Of a stretch of 64,000 bases of DNA, positions 16,163 to 24,218 are shown piece by piece; position 1 is the first letter of the stretch, and the number at the start of each line of letters is the position of its first letter. The DNA comes from Alteromonas sp. ALT199 (GTDB taxonomy: Bacteria; Pseudomonadota; Gammaproteobacteria; Enterobacterales; Alteromonadaceae), in assembly GCF_018619335.1 (NCBI RefSeq), contig NZ_JAHHDX010000043.1, positions 33,844-97,843 on the forward strand. Reading direction: 5' to 3'. Under the pieces are notes generated by a model. The model worked only from the letters and a program-made list of their open reading frames with translations, did not search any database and was not told where the DNA came from. The position numbers and the translations under genes were made by a program.

Positions 16163-18280
16163 TTAAAAGCGATAGCTCAGCGATAGATGCCATTCGCGCC
16201 CAGCACCAGGTACACGCTCACCTACTTCAACATCGGCATTCATTACGCGGTTAACGCCCGCTGTGTGTGGGGCGTATAGTTTATCGAACAGGTTATGAAT
16301 AGTTGCCGTAACCTGAAGATTTGACTGCGCATTATCAAAAAGCGTTAAAAGGCCCGAGATATGAAATAAGCCATAACCTGCTGTGGATGCTTCATTTTGC
16401 AGTGCCGAGATATGGTTTTGTGCACCTGCTAATTCAGATGTAAGCTGCATCTGAAGCGGCGCATCAAACACTAGCGTATTCCATTGAACTGTTGTTGTTA
16501 ACTGCTCTGGCGCAATGCGAAACAAAGCATCGTTAATGTCATCACGGTTACCATGCTGAATTGTTGCTACTGCTCGCACGCTCAGGTTTTCACTAAGCTG
16601 ACCTTGCACCGTCATATCCGCACCTTTTATAACAGCGTCGGTATTGGTCCACTGGAACGGCTCTGTACCAGCCATCATGGTAGATACCATGTTTGCTGCC
16701 ATATTCGAACTGGGTGAACCTGTTATGTAATCCTCTATATCTTGATAGAAAAGGCGCGGCGATATAGTCCAGTTTTGATAGGTGTAATCAACACCCACAT
16801 CTAATTTACGCGCAGTTTCATTGTCTAATTCAAGGTTACCTATGTAGTTAAATCCGTCAGCCATGCCACCAGAAATGCCAAGTGGCAGCCAGGTATAGCG
16901 CTCGAAATAGGTAGGGGCACGATTTTTCTGAGAAATACCAAGGACTATATCAAGAGCGTCGCTTGCATGGTATCGGGTGGTAGCGGCTATATCTAACATA
17001 TTGTAGTTTTTGTCACGCTCAGCGGCGTTGAAATTACTGACTAACGTAGCAATTGCTGGGTTCATCATCACCATGTTAGAACCCGCTTCTCCGGCATCCA
17101 TATTAACGCGGGTGTATCGCGTACCAAGCGTAGACGAATACGCTTCTTTATTTACTGCCCATTGGGCGTAAATACTCGCGGTATCTCTTTGTACATTAGT
17201 AAAGTTATCTACAAAGAACATACCGTTATTGGGGTTAGTAATAACAGAGTTGTTACGGCTGTGGTGCAGATAAGCACCCAATTCAAGCTCACCACTATTT
17301 AACGGCATAACGTACTTGGCATCTAGCCCTTGAGCGATAGCGTCAGCATTGTTTTCTCTTGCCATGCTCTCAGACATCACCATGCGCTGGGAAAAGTTAT
17401 CCATGGCATGTTGGTTACTGTTACCAAACCAATTTATAGCAAAGTACTCTGCTTCGCCGACGTTATAGCGATAACCTAGTCGGTACCATGCTGCATCAAT
17501 AAAGCCTATATCCATGGCAAGCGCTGGTGTTCCGCTTTCATTTGTATTGAGCTGTTGGTAGCTAGCGTCGAATTGGTGTTTTCCCCATTCATAGCCAAGT
17601 CTAAATTTGCCGCCATTTCTTTGGTAGTGGCTATTAGGTATAACGCTGTTATCGCCTGATTCTCGTTCGTCACGCTGCTGATGCATGAACGCGCCGCTAA
17701 CGAAGGCTTGGTCGGTTTTGTAAAGTACATTGCCCTGGTATTGTTGCCCGCTACCCGGGGCAATTAAGCTGGCATTTACACTGCCAGTAGCACCGCTTCC
17801 TAAAGCGAAAAGCGACGCCGCATCGGCGTTAATGCGAAGCTTGCCGCCTAGTGTTTGTACCCCAGCGCTCACCGGTACAATACCGCGATACAAAGTGGCG
17901 GTAAGTCCTGGCTCTGGAAGTACGTGGGATAATGGCGAGTCCATGGAGTTAGGGCCTGCGCCTGCTATATCAACACCGTCGATGGACACCCCGACTCTAT
18001 TGCCAAACAAACCTCGGTATTGAATAAGGCCTGTAACTGGGCCGTTTCGGGAAACAGATACCCCAGGCAGTTGCGCTAACTGATCGCCAAAATCAGCATC
18101 TATATTGGTTGCGGCGGTTACCGCTTCTCGCTCGATTTCTTTTGTATTGTCGTTAAGCGAAGAGCCAATAACTGTAATGACTTCCGTTGAAGCACTGTCA
18201 ATGAACTCGGATGCGTTTGCATAAAGGTGTGTAGATGTGCAGGCAGCTGAAACAGCGAATGCCAGTAAAGAATACTTCAT
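16163..18280 (-). CDS. TonB-dependent receptor, copper (OprC/NosA) type
   Basis: A 705-residue outer-membrane receptor with signal peptide, plug (ITVIGSSL, LPGVSVSRNGPVTGLIQYRGLFG) and a barrel ending SLSYRF. It is unusually rich in methionine in loop segments (MVMSESMAREN, GSNMVMMNPAIA, SSNMAANMVSTMMAGTEP), which fits Cu(I)/Cu(II) binding in OprC-like receptors. The frame extends to 18313, but the ATG at 18280 begins the signal peptide and has GGAA upstream. It follows a DUF2946 gene on the same strand, a known partner of such receptors. Copper is inferred from these two facts. Confidence 0.85.
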   Translation of the reverse strand: MKYSLLAFAVSAACTSTHLYANASEFIDSASTEVITVIGSSLNDNTKEIEREAVTAATNIDADFGDQLAQLPGVSVSRNGPVTGLIQYRGLFGNRVGVSIDGVDIAGAGPNSMDSPLSHVLPEPGLTATLYRGIVPVSAGVQTLGGKLRINADAASLFALGSGATGSVNASLIAPGSGQQYQGNVLYKTDQAFVSGAFMHQQRDERESGDNSVIPNSHYQRNGGKFRLGYEWGKHQFDASYQQLNTNESGTPALAMDIGFIDAAWYRLGYRYNVGEAEYFAINWFGNSNQHAMDNFSQRMVMSESMARENNADAIAQGLDAKYVMPLNSGELELGAYLHHSRNNSVITNPNNGMFFVDNFTNVQRDTASIYAQWAVNKEAYSSTLGTRYTRVNMDAGEAGSNMVMMNPAIATLVSNFNAAERDKNYNMLDIAATTRYHASDALDIVLGISQKNRAPTYFERYTWLPLGISGGMADGFNYIGNLELDNETARKLDVGVDYTYQNWTISPRLFYQDIEDYITGSPSSNMAANMVSTMMAGTEPFQWTNTDAVIKGADMTVQGQLSENLSVRAVATIQHGNRDDINDALFRIAPEQLTTTVQWNTLVFDAPLQMQLTSELAGAQNHISALQNEASTAGYGLFHISGLLTLFDNAQSNLQVTATIHNLFDKLYAPHTAGVNRVMNADVEVGERVPGAGREWHLSLSYRF

Positions 18281-18350
18281 AACAATTCCATTAAATAAAC
18301 GAACTATGTGCATGGTGAAACCATGCGCGTTAAGTGTGTTTTAGGTTTTG

Positions 18351-18761
18351 TTACGCGAAAGGTGGAGCGCGGCCTAGTGGGGCGGCAAACGCAAATAATG
18401 TGTAGGGCGCTGCTGCAAGGCGAGATACTAAGGCGCGATAGCGCACAAGGGATAGTACCGCCATCGAATCTGCCGGTGCATTGTCAATATGAGGAAGGTC
18501 TGCCAGCGTACCGTTGGTACAGTCTACATGCTCGACAGGTGCTTTTAGCAGCTCTGGGCTAATATATACAAACTCACCTTCAAGCTCTGTGGCACTAAGC
18601 GATATGTAGCGCATGGTTTTGCCTGTACAGATAAGCTCGATGTCGTCACCCACCAACCCACGCGCATGCTGCATAGTATGCGAAGCAAGGCCAAGCGCTA
18701 ATGCATTTTGCAAAAGCATACAAAGGCAAAGTGTTAAGGCTATCAGGCGTTTAATCGACAT
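18351..18761 (-). CDS. DUF2946 family protein
   Basis: A 136-residue protein with a hydrophobic N-terminal segment and the C-terminal signature AAPLGRAPP that marks DUF2946 proteins. It keeps His and Cys (SHTMQHARG, ICTGKTMRYI, EHVDCTNG) as possible metal ligands. DUF2946 genes commonly lie beside copper TonB receptors, as here (70 bp upstream of the receptor start). It is thought to be linked to copper handling, but its mechanism is unknown. Confidence 0.75.
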   Translation of the reverse strand: MSIKRLIALTLCLCMLLQNALALGLASHTMQHARGLVGDDIELICTGKTMRYISLSATELEGEFVYISPELLKAPVEHVDCTNGTLADLPHIDNAPADSMAVLSLVRYRALVSRLAAAPYTLFAFAAPLGRAPPFA

Positions 18762-18823
18762 TTTTTATCTTTTTAGATTGCGCACGTTCATCATAGCTTG
18801 TGAAGACAGTTTATTTCCACTGA

Positions 18824-20182
18824 TTAATAGTGTTCTTTGATACCGGCTTTCTTAAGTTTTCGATAAAGGGTGCGAGTACTTACGCCTAATTGCCCGGCAA
18901 GTTGGTTTATATCGCCTTCAAACCCTTTAAATACGTTTTCTAGATAAACCGTTTCTACTTCATCTAACGTCATGACTTTATCTATGGGGAAAAAGCCTTT
19001 TCCTTCTACGTTATTTTGTGAGTGGTCGTTAGTTATTTTATCTACTTGGCTTAGCTCTTCGCCTGTTAAATCATCGTCAAAATCAGGTATGTCAGATTCG
19101 TATATTACGGTTTCATCAGCGAGCAATATGGCTTGGTCAACGATGTTGCGCAGTTCTCGAATATTGCCGGGAAAACAATAGTTAGTCAGTTTTTCTAAAG
19201 CATTCTTACTAAATCGCTTTTTTTCTTGTGATTGTGAGAGAAAGTGCTTCGCGATTAACGAAATGTCTGACTTTCGCGCCCTAAGCGAGGGAAGGTTAAT
19301 GGGAAAACCCGCAATTCGGTAATACAGATCTCGTCTGAACTCACCTTTTTCAACTAACTGCTTTAAGTTCTTATGTGATGCACAAACAAGTCGAAAGTTT
19401 GCTTTCTTTGTAACAACACTACCCACTGGGCGATAGGTTTGGGTCTCGAATAATCTTAGCAGTTTAACTTGCATAGGTAGCGGTATATCACCGACTTCGT
19501 CAAAAAATAAAGTGCCACCTTCAGCCGCTTCTACCAATCCTTTTTTATTGGTAGTCGCTCCAGTGAACGCCCCTTTTTCATAGCCGAATAGCTCACTTTC
19601 AAGTAAAGAGTCAGACAATCCGGTGCACTCAATCACAACAAAAGGCTTGCCTGCACGACGACTGCTAGAATGCAGTGCTTGCGACACCAACTCTTTTCCG
19701 GTGCCAGTTTCGCCGTGCAGCAATACGGCTATATCTGAATTTGCGGCGCGATTTATTTTGTTCAGCATAGTTTTAAATGCTTCAGATTCGCCTATCATTT
19801 TCCCTGCTGCAGGACGATTAGATGCAAATGCAAGTTTGTCCAATATTTCTAAGTAACCTAATAAGTCGCCGTTACCGTCGAATATTGGGCGCATCAAGAT
19901 ATCGCAATAACTTTGACCTTCGCTAGTGGTATGAATATGAACAACACTAGCCGCTCTGCTAGTTTTTTTGCTTTCCAGCATGGGGCACTGTTCGCCGCAC
20001 TGGTCACAGGGCTTACTATTTCGGTGTGAGACCTGATAGCAAGTACTATAACCAAGCTTAATATCAACCGGATAGGTGTCCCGGTAGGCGGCGTTGACAG
20101 CTTCAATGATGTAGCTCTGATTGATGAAAATAGCCGGTTTATCTATTGCATCTATCATTGCTTGTACAATTGATATATTCAT
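18824..20182 (-). CDS. Sigma-54-dependent transcriptional activator with PAS sensor
   Basis: A 452-residue bacterial enhancer-binding protein. Residues about 1-120 form a PAS-like sensor with a cysteine cluster (Cys59, Cys62, Cys66 in [11 protein letters not shown]). The AAA+ domain carries GETGTGKE (157-164), the sigma-54 contact loop GAFTGA (204-209) and FFDEVG (226-231). A Fis-type helix-turn-helix ends the protein ([20 protein letters not shown]). It diverges from the DUF3365 gene and the cyd operon, both of which have -24/-12 promoters, so it is probably their activator. The cysteines could hold an Fe-S centre or metal and sense redox state, oxygen or NO. Confidence 0.9.
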   Translation of the reverse strand: MNISIVQAMIDAIDKPAIFINQSYIIEAVNAAYRDTYPVDIKLGYSTCYQVSHRNSKPCDQCGEQCPMLESKKTSRAASVVHIHTTSEGQSYCDILMRPIFDGNGDLLGYLEILDKLAFASNRPAAGKMIGESEAFKTMLNKINRAANSDIAVLLHGETGTGKELVSQALHSSSRRAGKPFVVIECTGLSDSLLESELFGYEKGAFTGATTNKKGLVEAAEGGTLFFDEVGDIPLPMQVKLLRLFETQTYRPVGSVVTKKANFRLVCASHKNLKQLVEKGEFRRDLYYRIAGFPINLPSLRARKSDISLIAKHFLSQSQEKKRFSKNALEKLTNYCFPGNIRELRNIVDQAILLADETVIYESDIPDFDDDLTGEELSQVDKITNDHSQNNVEGKGFFPIDKVMTLDEVETVYLENVFKGFEGDINQLAGQLGVSTRTLYRKLKKAGIKEHY

Positions 20183-20230
20183 TATTCGTGCATTAGCTAA
20201 TTCTAATTTTATCTTATCAATTTAACATAT

Positions 20231-20246
20231 TGGCACAAAGCTTGTT
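20231..20246 (+). promoter_or_regulatory. Sigma-54 promoter upstream of DUF3365 gene
   Basis: TGGCAC-N5-TTGTT keeps the GG-N10-G spacing of the -24/-12 consensus TGGCAC-N5-TTGCW; only the -12 C is replaced by T. It lies 64 bp before the ATG and next to the sigma-54 activator gene. Confidence 0.6.
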
Positions 20247-20309
20247 CTCTGTTTGAGATAAATGACTTGGCCCTAGTGCCAGTAACTTAGCTAACAGGAT
20301 CGTTATTTT

Positions 20310-20918
20310 ATGAATAAATATGTAGCTTTATTAGCGTTGGGTTTGTTGTTAAGTGGATGTAATATATATGAAAAACCTCAAATTAATAGCGCTGATAAAA
20401 AAAGTGGTGAGGAACAAATAAAAGTTCAGCAAGCCAAAGCGCATGTAAAAGCTCTTGGCACAGGGCTAAAAACGCGACTTCAACAGGCTATAAAGACTGG
20501 CGGCTTGGAAGCAGGTGTAGAAGAGTGTCAATTAGCTGCAGGCCCCATTGCTGATACTCTGAGTCAAGATGGGTGGCAAGTAGGGCGTACATCATTAAAA
20601 GTAAGAAACCCAAATAATGCGCCGGACGTTTGGGAACGTGAGCAGCTAGCGTATTTTTCCGGTCTTTTGGATAAAGCCAAGTTGAGTAATGAGCAGCCAC
20701 GGAAGCCTCTAGATACCTATCAATACGACAGTGAAAGCGGAGAGTTCCGTTATATGATGGCTATTGAGCAGGGCCAAATTTGTATGGCGTGTCACGGCAG
20801 TAATGTAGATCCTGCTGTGAAAGAGGTTATTACAAAACACTATCCTAATGACGAAGCTACGGGGTTTAATCTTGGTGACTTACGCGGAGCTTTTACGCTT
20901 AGCTACAAGCCTCAATAG
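20310..20918 (+). CDS. DUF3365 (Tll0287-like) haem lipoprotein
   Basis: A 202-residue envelope protein. The lipobox LLLSGC gives lipidation at Cys17. A single c-type haem site CMACH lies at residues 158-162 within GQICMACHGSNVDP, preceded by the DUF3365 domain (GGLEAGVEECQLAAGPIADTLS ... GWQVGRTSLKVRNPNN). Related domains sense redox state or gas. It is placed between the sigma-54 activator and cydA and has its own -24/-12 promoter, so it likely belongs to the same respiratory response. Direct function is unknown. Confidence 0.85.
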   Translation: MNKYVALLALGLLLSGCNIYEKPQINSADKKSGEEQIKVQQAKAHVKALGTGLKTRLQQAIKTGGLEAGVEECQLAAGPIADTLSQDGWQVGRTSLKVRNPNNAPDVWEREQLAYFSGLLDKAKLSNEQPRKPLDTYQYDSESGEFRYMMAIEQGQICMACHGSNVDPAVKEVITKHYPNDEATGFNLGDLRGAFTLSYKPQ

Positions 20919-20979
20919 TTATTGGCTTCATCTGCCAACAAAAACACTTTTCCTCCCAAAGCTACTCGCCATATGTTGT

Positions 20980-21011
20980 GTCATTTTTGTCGGTAAATTG
21001 ACAAAAATGAC
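20980..21011. promoter_or_regulatory. Enhancer-like 12-bp inverted repeat upstream of cydA
   Basis: GTCATTTTTGTC-N8-GACAAAAATGAC is a perfect 12-bp inverted repeat. It has no T run, so it is not a terminator. It lies about 145 bp before the -24 element of the cydA promoter, the usual position for the upstream activating site of a sigma-54 activator. A further TGTCAT half-site lies at 21017-21022. Confidence 0.6.
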
Positions 21012-21141
21012 GCAGCTGTCATATGAAACTCTTGCGATGGATCAAAGTGCTCGATTCTCTACCGTGGAATAATTCTTCTGCAGTGTACGAAAATAGCCTT
21101 CTCAAAAATACTCCGCTTTTAAAAGCTAATAGTTTGGCGAG

Positions 21142-21157
21142 TGGCATAAACCGTGCT
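21142..21157 (+). promoter_or_regulatory. Sigma-54 promoter of cydABX
   Basis: TGGCAT-N5-GTGCT has the exact GG-N10-GC core of a -24/-12 promoter. Transcription would start near 21168, giving an 88-base leader before cydA. With the enhancer-like dyad upstream and an activator gene nearby, this is a coherent sigma-54 control unit. Confidence 0.65.
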
Positions 21158-21255
21158 CTAGCAATACAGAGAATTCAGTAAATATTCGCTGAATACCAAA
21201 AAGTTAATTTACTTCAGGCGCTTGCCGCGCACACGAGAGAAAAGGGAGATAACCC

Positions 21256-22836
21256 ATGAGCGATACGTTAATAGAACTATCGCGGTGGCAATTTGCATCA
21301 ACTGCAATGTTCCACTTTATTTTTGTACCCCTAACGTTAGGGCTTAGCTTTTTACTTGCCATTATGGAATCCGTTTACGTAATGACAGGTAAAGAAATAT
21401 ACAAGCAAATGACTCAGTTTTGGGGCAAGCTGTTTGGAATTAACTTTGCCATTGGTGTAGCTACAGGCTTAACTATGGAGTTCCAGTTCGGTATGAACTG
21501 GTCTTACTATTCTCACTATGTGGGCGATATCTTTGGGGCACCACTGGCTATTGAAGGATTGATGGCGTTCTTCTTAGAATCGACATTCGTAGGTTTGTTC
21601 TTCTTTGGCTGGGACAAAATGTCTAAGGTTAAACACCTTATGGCTACCTGGTTAGTCGCTATCGGTTCTAACTTTTCTGCGCTGTGGATCTTGATTGCCA
21701 ACGGCTGGATGCAATACCCAGTAGGCGCTGAATTTAACTTTGAAGCCATGCGTATGGAAATGACCAGCTTTGCTGAAGTTGTTTTCAACCCGGTTGCACA
21801 GGTTAAGTTTGTTCACACTGTATCTGCAGGTTACGTTACCGGCGCTATGTTCGTGCTGGCCATTTCAAGCTACTACCTGCTTAAACACAAGCACATCGCT
21901 TTTGCACGTCGTTCATTCGCTATAGCCGCGAGCTTTGGTTTAGCGGCGACCTTATCAGTTATTGTGTTGGGTGATGAAAGTGGCTACGAGCTTGGTGACG
22001 TACAAAAAGTGAAGCTGGCTGCTGTCGAGGCTGAATACGAAACTCACCCAGCTCCCGCACCGTTTACCGTTTTCGGTATCCCTAACGACGAAAAAGAAGA
22101 AACCGAATACGCACTTCAAATTCCGTGGGCGATGGGCATTATTGCTACCCGTTCGTTTACTGAAGAAGTGAAAGGAATTAAAGATTTAAAAGAGGAAAAT
22201 CGCGAGCGTATTCTAAACGGCATTAAAGCCTATGAAGTGCTTGATGACGTAAGAAACGGCACCGCTACAGCAGAGCAGCGCGCTGCCTTCGAAGCGAATA
22301 AAGACAGCCTAGGTTACGCTATGCTGCTAGAGCCTTTTACAGATAACGTTTCTAACCCTTCAGATACTGCCGTTCAACAAGCTGTTGACTACAGTATTCC
22401 TCCTGTGGCGCCGCTATTTTGGAGCTTCCGCATCATGGTTGCTGCAGGCTTTATTATGCTTGCCCTATTCTTATGTGCTTTCTACTACAGCACAAAACAT
22501 AAAATTACTCAGCCTCGCTGGCTGCTAAAAGGCGCGCTCTATGGTTTACCATTGCCTTGGATTGCCTGTGAAGCGGGCTGGTTCGTTGCCGAGTATGGTC
22601 GTCAGCCTTGGTCTATCGCAGAAGTACTGCCGGTGCATACCTCTGTGTCTAACTTAGCTATTAGCGATGTGGTAACCACTATCGTGGCGTACACCGTTTT
22701 TTATACAGTTATGTTTATTGTTGCTTTTTACTTAATGAAAAAGTTTGCGAAAAAAGGTCCAGTCCCACCTGAGGATAAGCAGCATGAAAGTGAGCTTGAT
22801 TTAATCGACCTTGATAACCAGGGAGCAAAAGCATGA
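21256..22836 (+). CDS. cydA: Cytochrome bd ubiquinol oxidase subunit I
   Basis: A 526-residue inner-membrane subunit that binds haems b558, b595 and d and oxidises quinol with oxygen. The N-terminus SRWQFASTAMFHFIFVPLTLGLSF holds the conserved haem-ligand His, and GxxxE-type helices follow (GAPLAIEGLMAFFLESTFVGLFFFGW). The quinol-binding loop is of the long type seen in E. coli bd-I (through ATRSFTEEVKGIKDL and beyond). A GGGAG site precedes the ATG. The gene overlaps cydB by 4 bp (ATGA). Confidence 0.97.
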   Translation: MSDTLIELSRWQFASTAMFHFIFVPLTLGLSFLLAIMESVYVMTGKEIYKQMTQFWGKLFGINFAIGVATGLTMEFQFGMNWSYYSHYVGDIFGAPLAIEGLMAFFLESTFVGLFFFGWDKMSKVKHLMATWLVAIGSNFSALWILIANGWMQYPVGAEFNFEAMRMEMTSFAEVVFNPVAQVKFVHTVSAGYVTGAMFVLAISSYYLLKHKHIAFARRSFAIAASFGLAATLSVIVLGDESGYELGDVQKVKLAAVEAEYETHPAPAPFTVFGIPNDEKEETEYALQIPWAMGIIATRSFTEEVKGIKDLKEENRERILNGIKAYEVLDDVRNGTATAEQRAAFEANKDSLGYAMLLEPFTDNVSNPSDTAVQQAVDYSIPPVAPLFWSFRIMVAAGFIMLALFLCAFYYSTKHKITQPRWLLKGALYGLPLPWIACEAGWFVAEYGRQPWSIAEVLPVHTSVSNLAISDVVTTIVAYTVFYTVMFIVAFYLMKKFAKKGPVPPEDKQHESELDLIDLDNQGAKA

Positions 22837-23969
22837 TTGATTACGAACTATTAAGAGTTATCTGGTGGGGCCTAGTTGGCGTTCTGCTCATTGGTTTCGC
22901 CGTGACTGATGGCTTCGATTTAGGTGTGGGTGCATTGCTTACCCTTATCGGCAAGAATGATAAAGAACGTCGTGTAATGATAAACACTATTGGACCACAT
23001 TGGGACGGTAATCAGGTGTGGTTCATTACCGCTGGTGGTGCAATCTTTGCTGCTTGGCCGATGATTTATGCTACGGCGTTTTCAGGTTTTTACCTTGCTT
23101 TAGCGTTAACGCTAATTGCTTTATGGATGCGTCCAATTGGGTTTGATTATCGCAGCAAATTGCCTAACCCGCAGTGGCGCAAAGCTTGGGACTGGGCCCT
23201 GTTCGCGGGCGGTATCATTCCTGCGCTTATCTTTGGTGTAGCGTTCGGTAATTTATTATTAGGCGTACCTTTCGAGCTAGACAGCACCCTGAAATCAACT
23301 TACTCAGGGTCGTTCTTTGGTCTGCTAACGCCTTTTGCCTTAGTAAGTGGCGTATTGTCAGTAGCGATTTTGTTAAATCACGGAGCGACATGGCTTCAAA
23401 TGAAAACCGACGGTTTTATTGAGGTTCGCGCTCGAGCGGTATCGGTAGTGCTTAGCTTAGTAGGTGTAGCACTGTTTGTTATTGCAGGTTTTTGGGTGGC
23501 ATTTGGGCTTGATGGTTTTGTCATTACATCCGCAGTAGATACTATTGCCACGTCAAATCCGCTTAAGAAAGAAGTTGCGATTGAAGCAGGCGGCTGGATG
23601 AGCAACTACAGCCAATACCCCTTCATGATGATTGCTCCTGTTTTAGGTATTGCCGCGGGCCTTGCCTGTGCTTTCTTCTCTAAAAAAGGCAACGCGGGTA
23701 TGGCGTTTGTATCAAGTGCACTGTTTATTACTGGCGTAATTCTCACTGCTGGCTTTTCAATGTTCCCATTCCTTATGCCGAGCATCACCATGCCAGAAGC
23801 GAGCCTGACTGTATGGGACGCAACGTCTAGTCACCTAACGCTAAACGTTATGTTTATTGTGGCCTGTATCTTTGTTCCTATTATCTTAAGCTACACAGCA
23901 TACAGTTTTTACGTAATGCGCGGTCGCATTAAAAGCGATGATCTCGACCAATCTCATACGATCTATTAA
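22833..23969 (+). CDS. cydB: Cytochrome bd ubiquinol oxidase subunit II
   Basis: A 378-residue inner-membrane partner of CydA. It begins with MIDYELLRVIWWGLVGVLLIGFAVTDGFDLGVG and contains the family motif GPHWDGNQVWFITAGGAIFAAWP. Length is typical. Translation is coupled to cydA by the ATGA overlap, and cydX follows 10 bp after the stop. Confidence 0.97.
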   Translation: MIDYELLRVIWWGLVGVLLIGFAVTDGFDLGVGALLTLIGKNDKERRVMINTIGPHWDGNQVWFITAGGAIFAAWPMIYATAFSGFYLALALTLIALWMRPIGFDYRSKLPNPQWRKAWDWALFAGGIIPALIFGVAFGNLLLGVPFELDSTLKSTYSGSFFGLLTPFALVSGVLSVAILLNHGATWLQMKTDGFIEVRARAVSVVLSLVGVALFVIAGFWVAFGLDGFVITSAVDTIATSNPLKKEVAIEAGGWMSNYSQYPFMMIAPVLGIAAGLACAFFSKKGNAGMAFVSSALFITGVILTAGFSMFPFLMPSITMPEASLTVWDATSSHLTLNVMFIVACIFVPIILSYTAYSFYVMRGRIKSDDLDQSHTIY

Positions 23970-23979
23970 GGAGAGTGTT

Positions 23980-24093
23980 ATGTGGTATTTTGCTTGGATT
24001 TTAGGTGTTTTACTGGCGTGCTCTTTCGGCATTATCAACGCAATGTGGTTAGAAGCTACAGAAAATATGGATAGACCGGAAGACCAAGAGTAG
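23980..24093 (+). CDS. cydX: Cytochrome bd accessory subunit CydX
   Basis: A 37-residue single-span peptide missed by a 60-codon cutoff: MWYFAWILGVLLACSFGIIN followed by AMWLEATENMDRPEDQE. The start MWYFxW and the A-MWLE motif are those of CydX, which stabilises the haems of the bd oxidase. AAGGAG lies 7 bases before the ATG. It directly follows cydB, as in E. coli. Confidence 0.93.
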   Translation: MWYFAWILGVLLACSFGIINAMWLEATENMDRPEDQE

Positions 24094-24104
24094 AAGTGGA
24101 AGTA

Positions 24105-24158
24105 GGCTGGCTGCAAGAACACGCCGTGAACCCGTCCACGGAGGCTTTGCGGCCAGCC
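24105..24158. repeat. REP-like palindromic element between cydX and cydD
   Basis: GGCTGGC at 24105-24111 pairs with GCCAGCC at 24152-24158 around a GC-rich core (AACACGCCGTGAACCCGTCC). The core resembles short interspersed repeats I remember from marine gammaproteobacterial genomes. Its base composition differs sharply from the surrounding AT-rich DNA. No coding role is evident. Confidence 0.45.
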
Positions 24159-24218
24159 CACCACCCCTTCGAAGAGGGTGAAAAAGAAATGAAACAACGA
24201 AAAAGATAGAAACGAACA

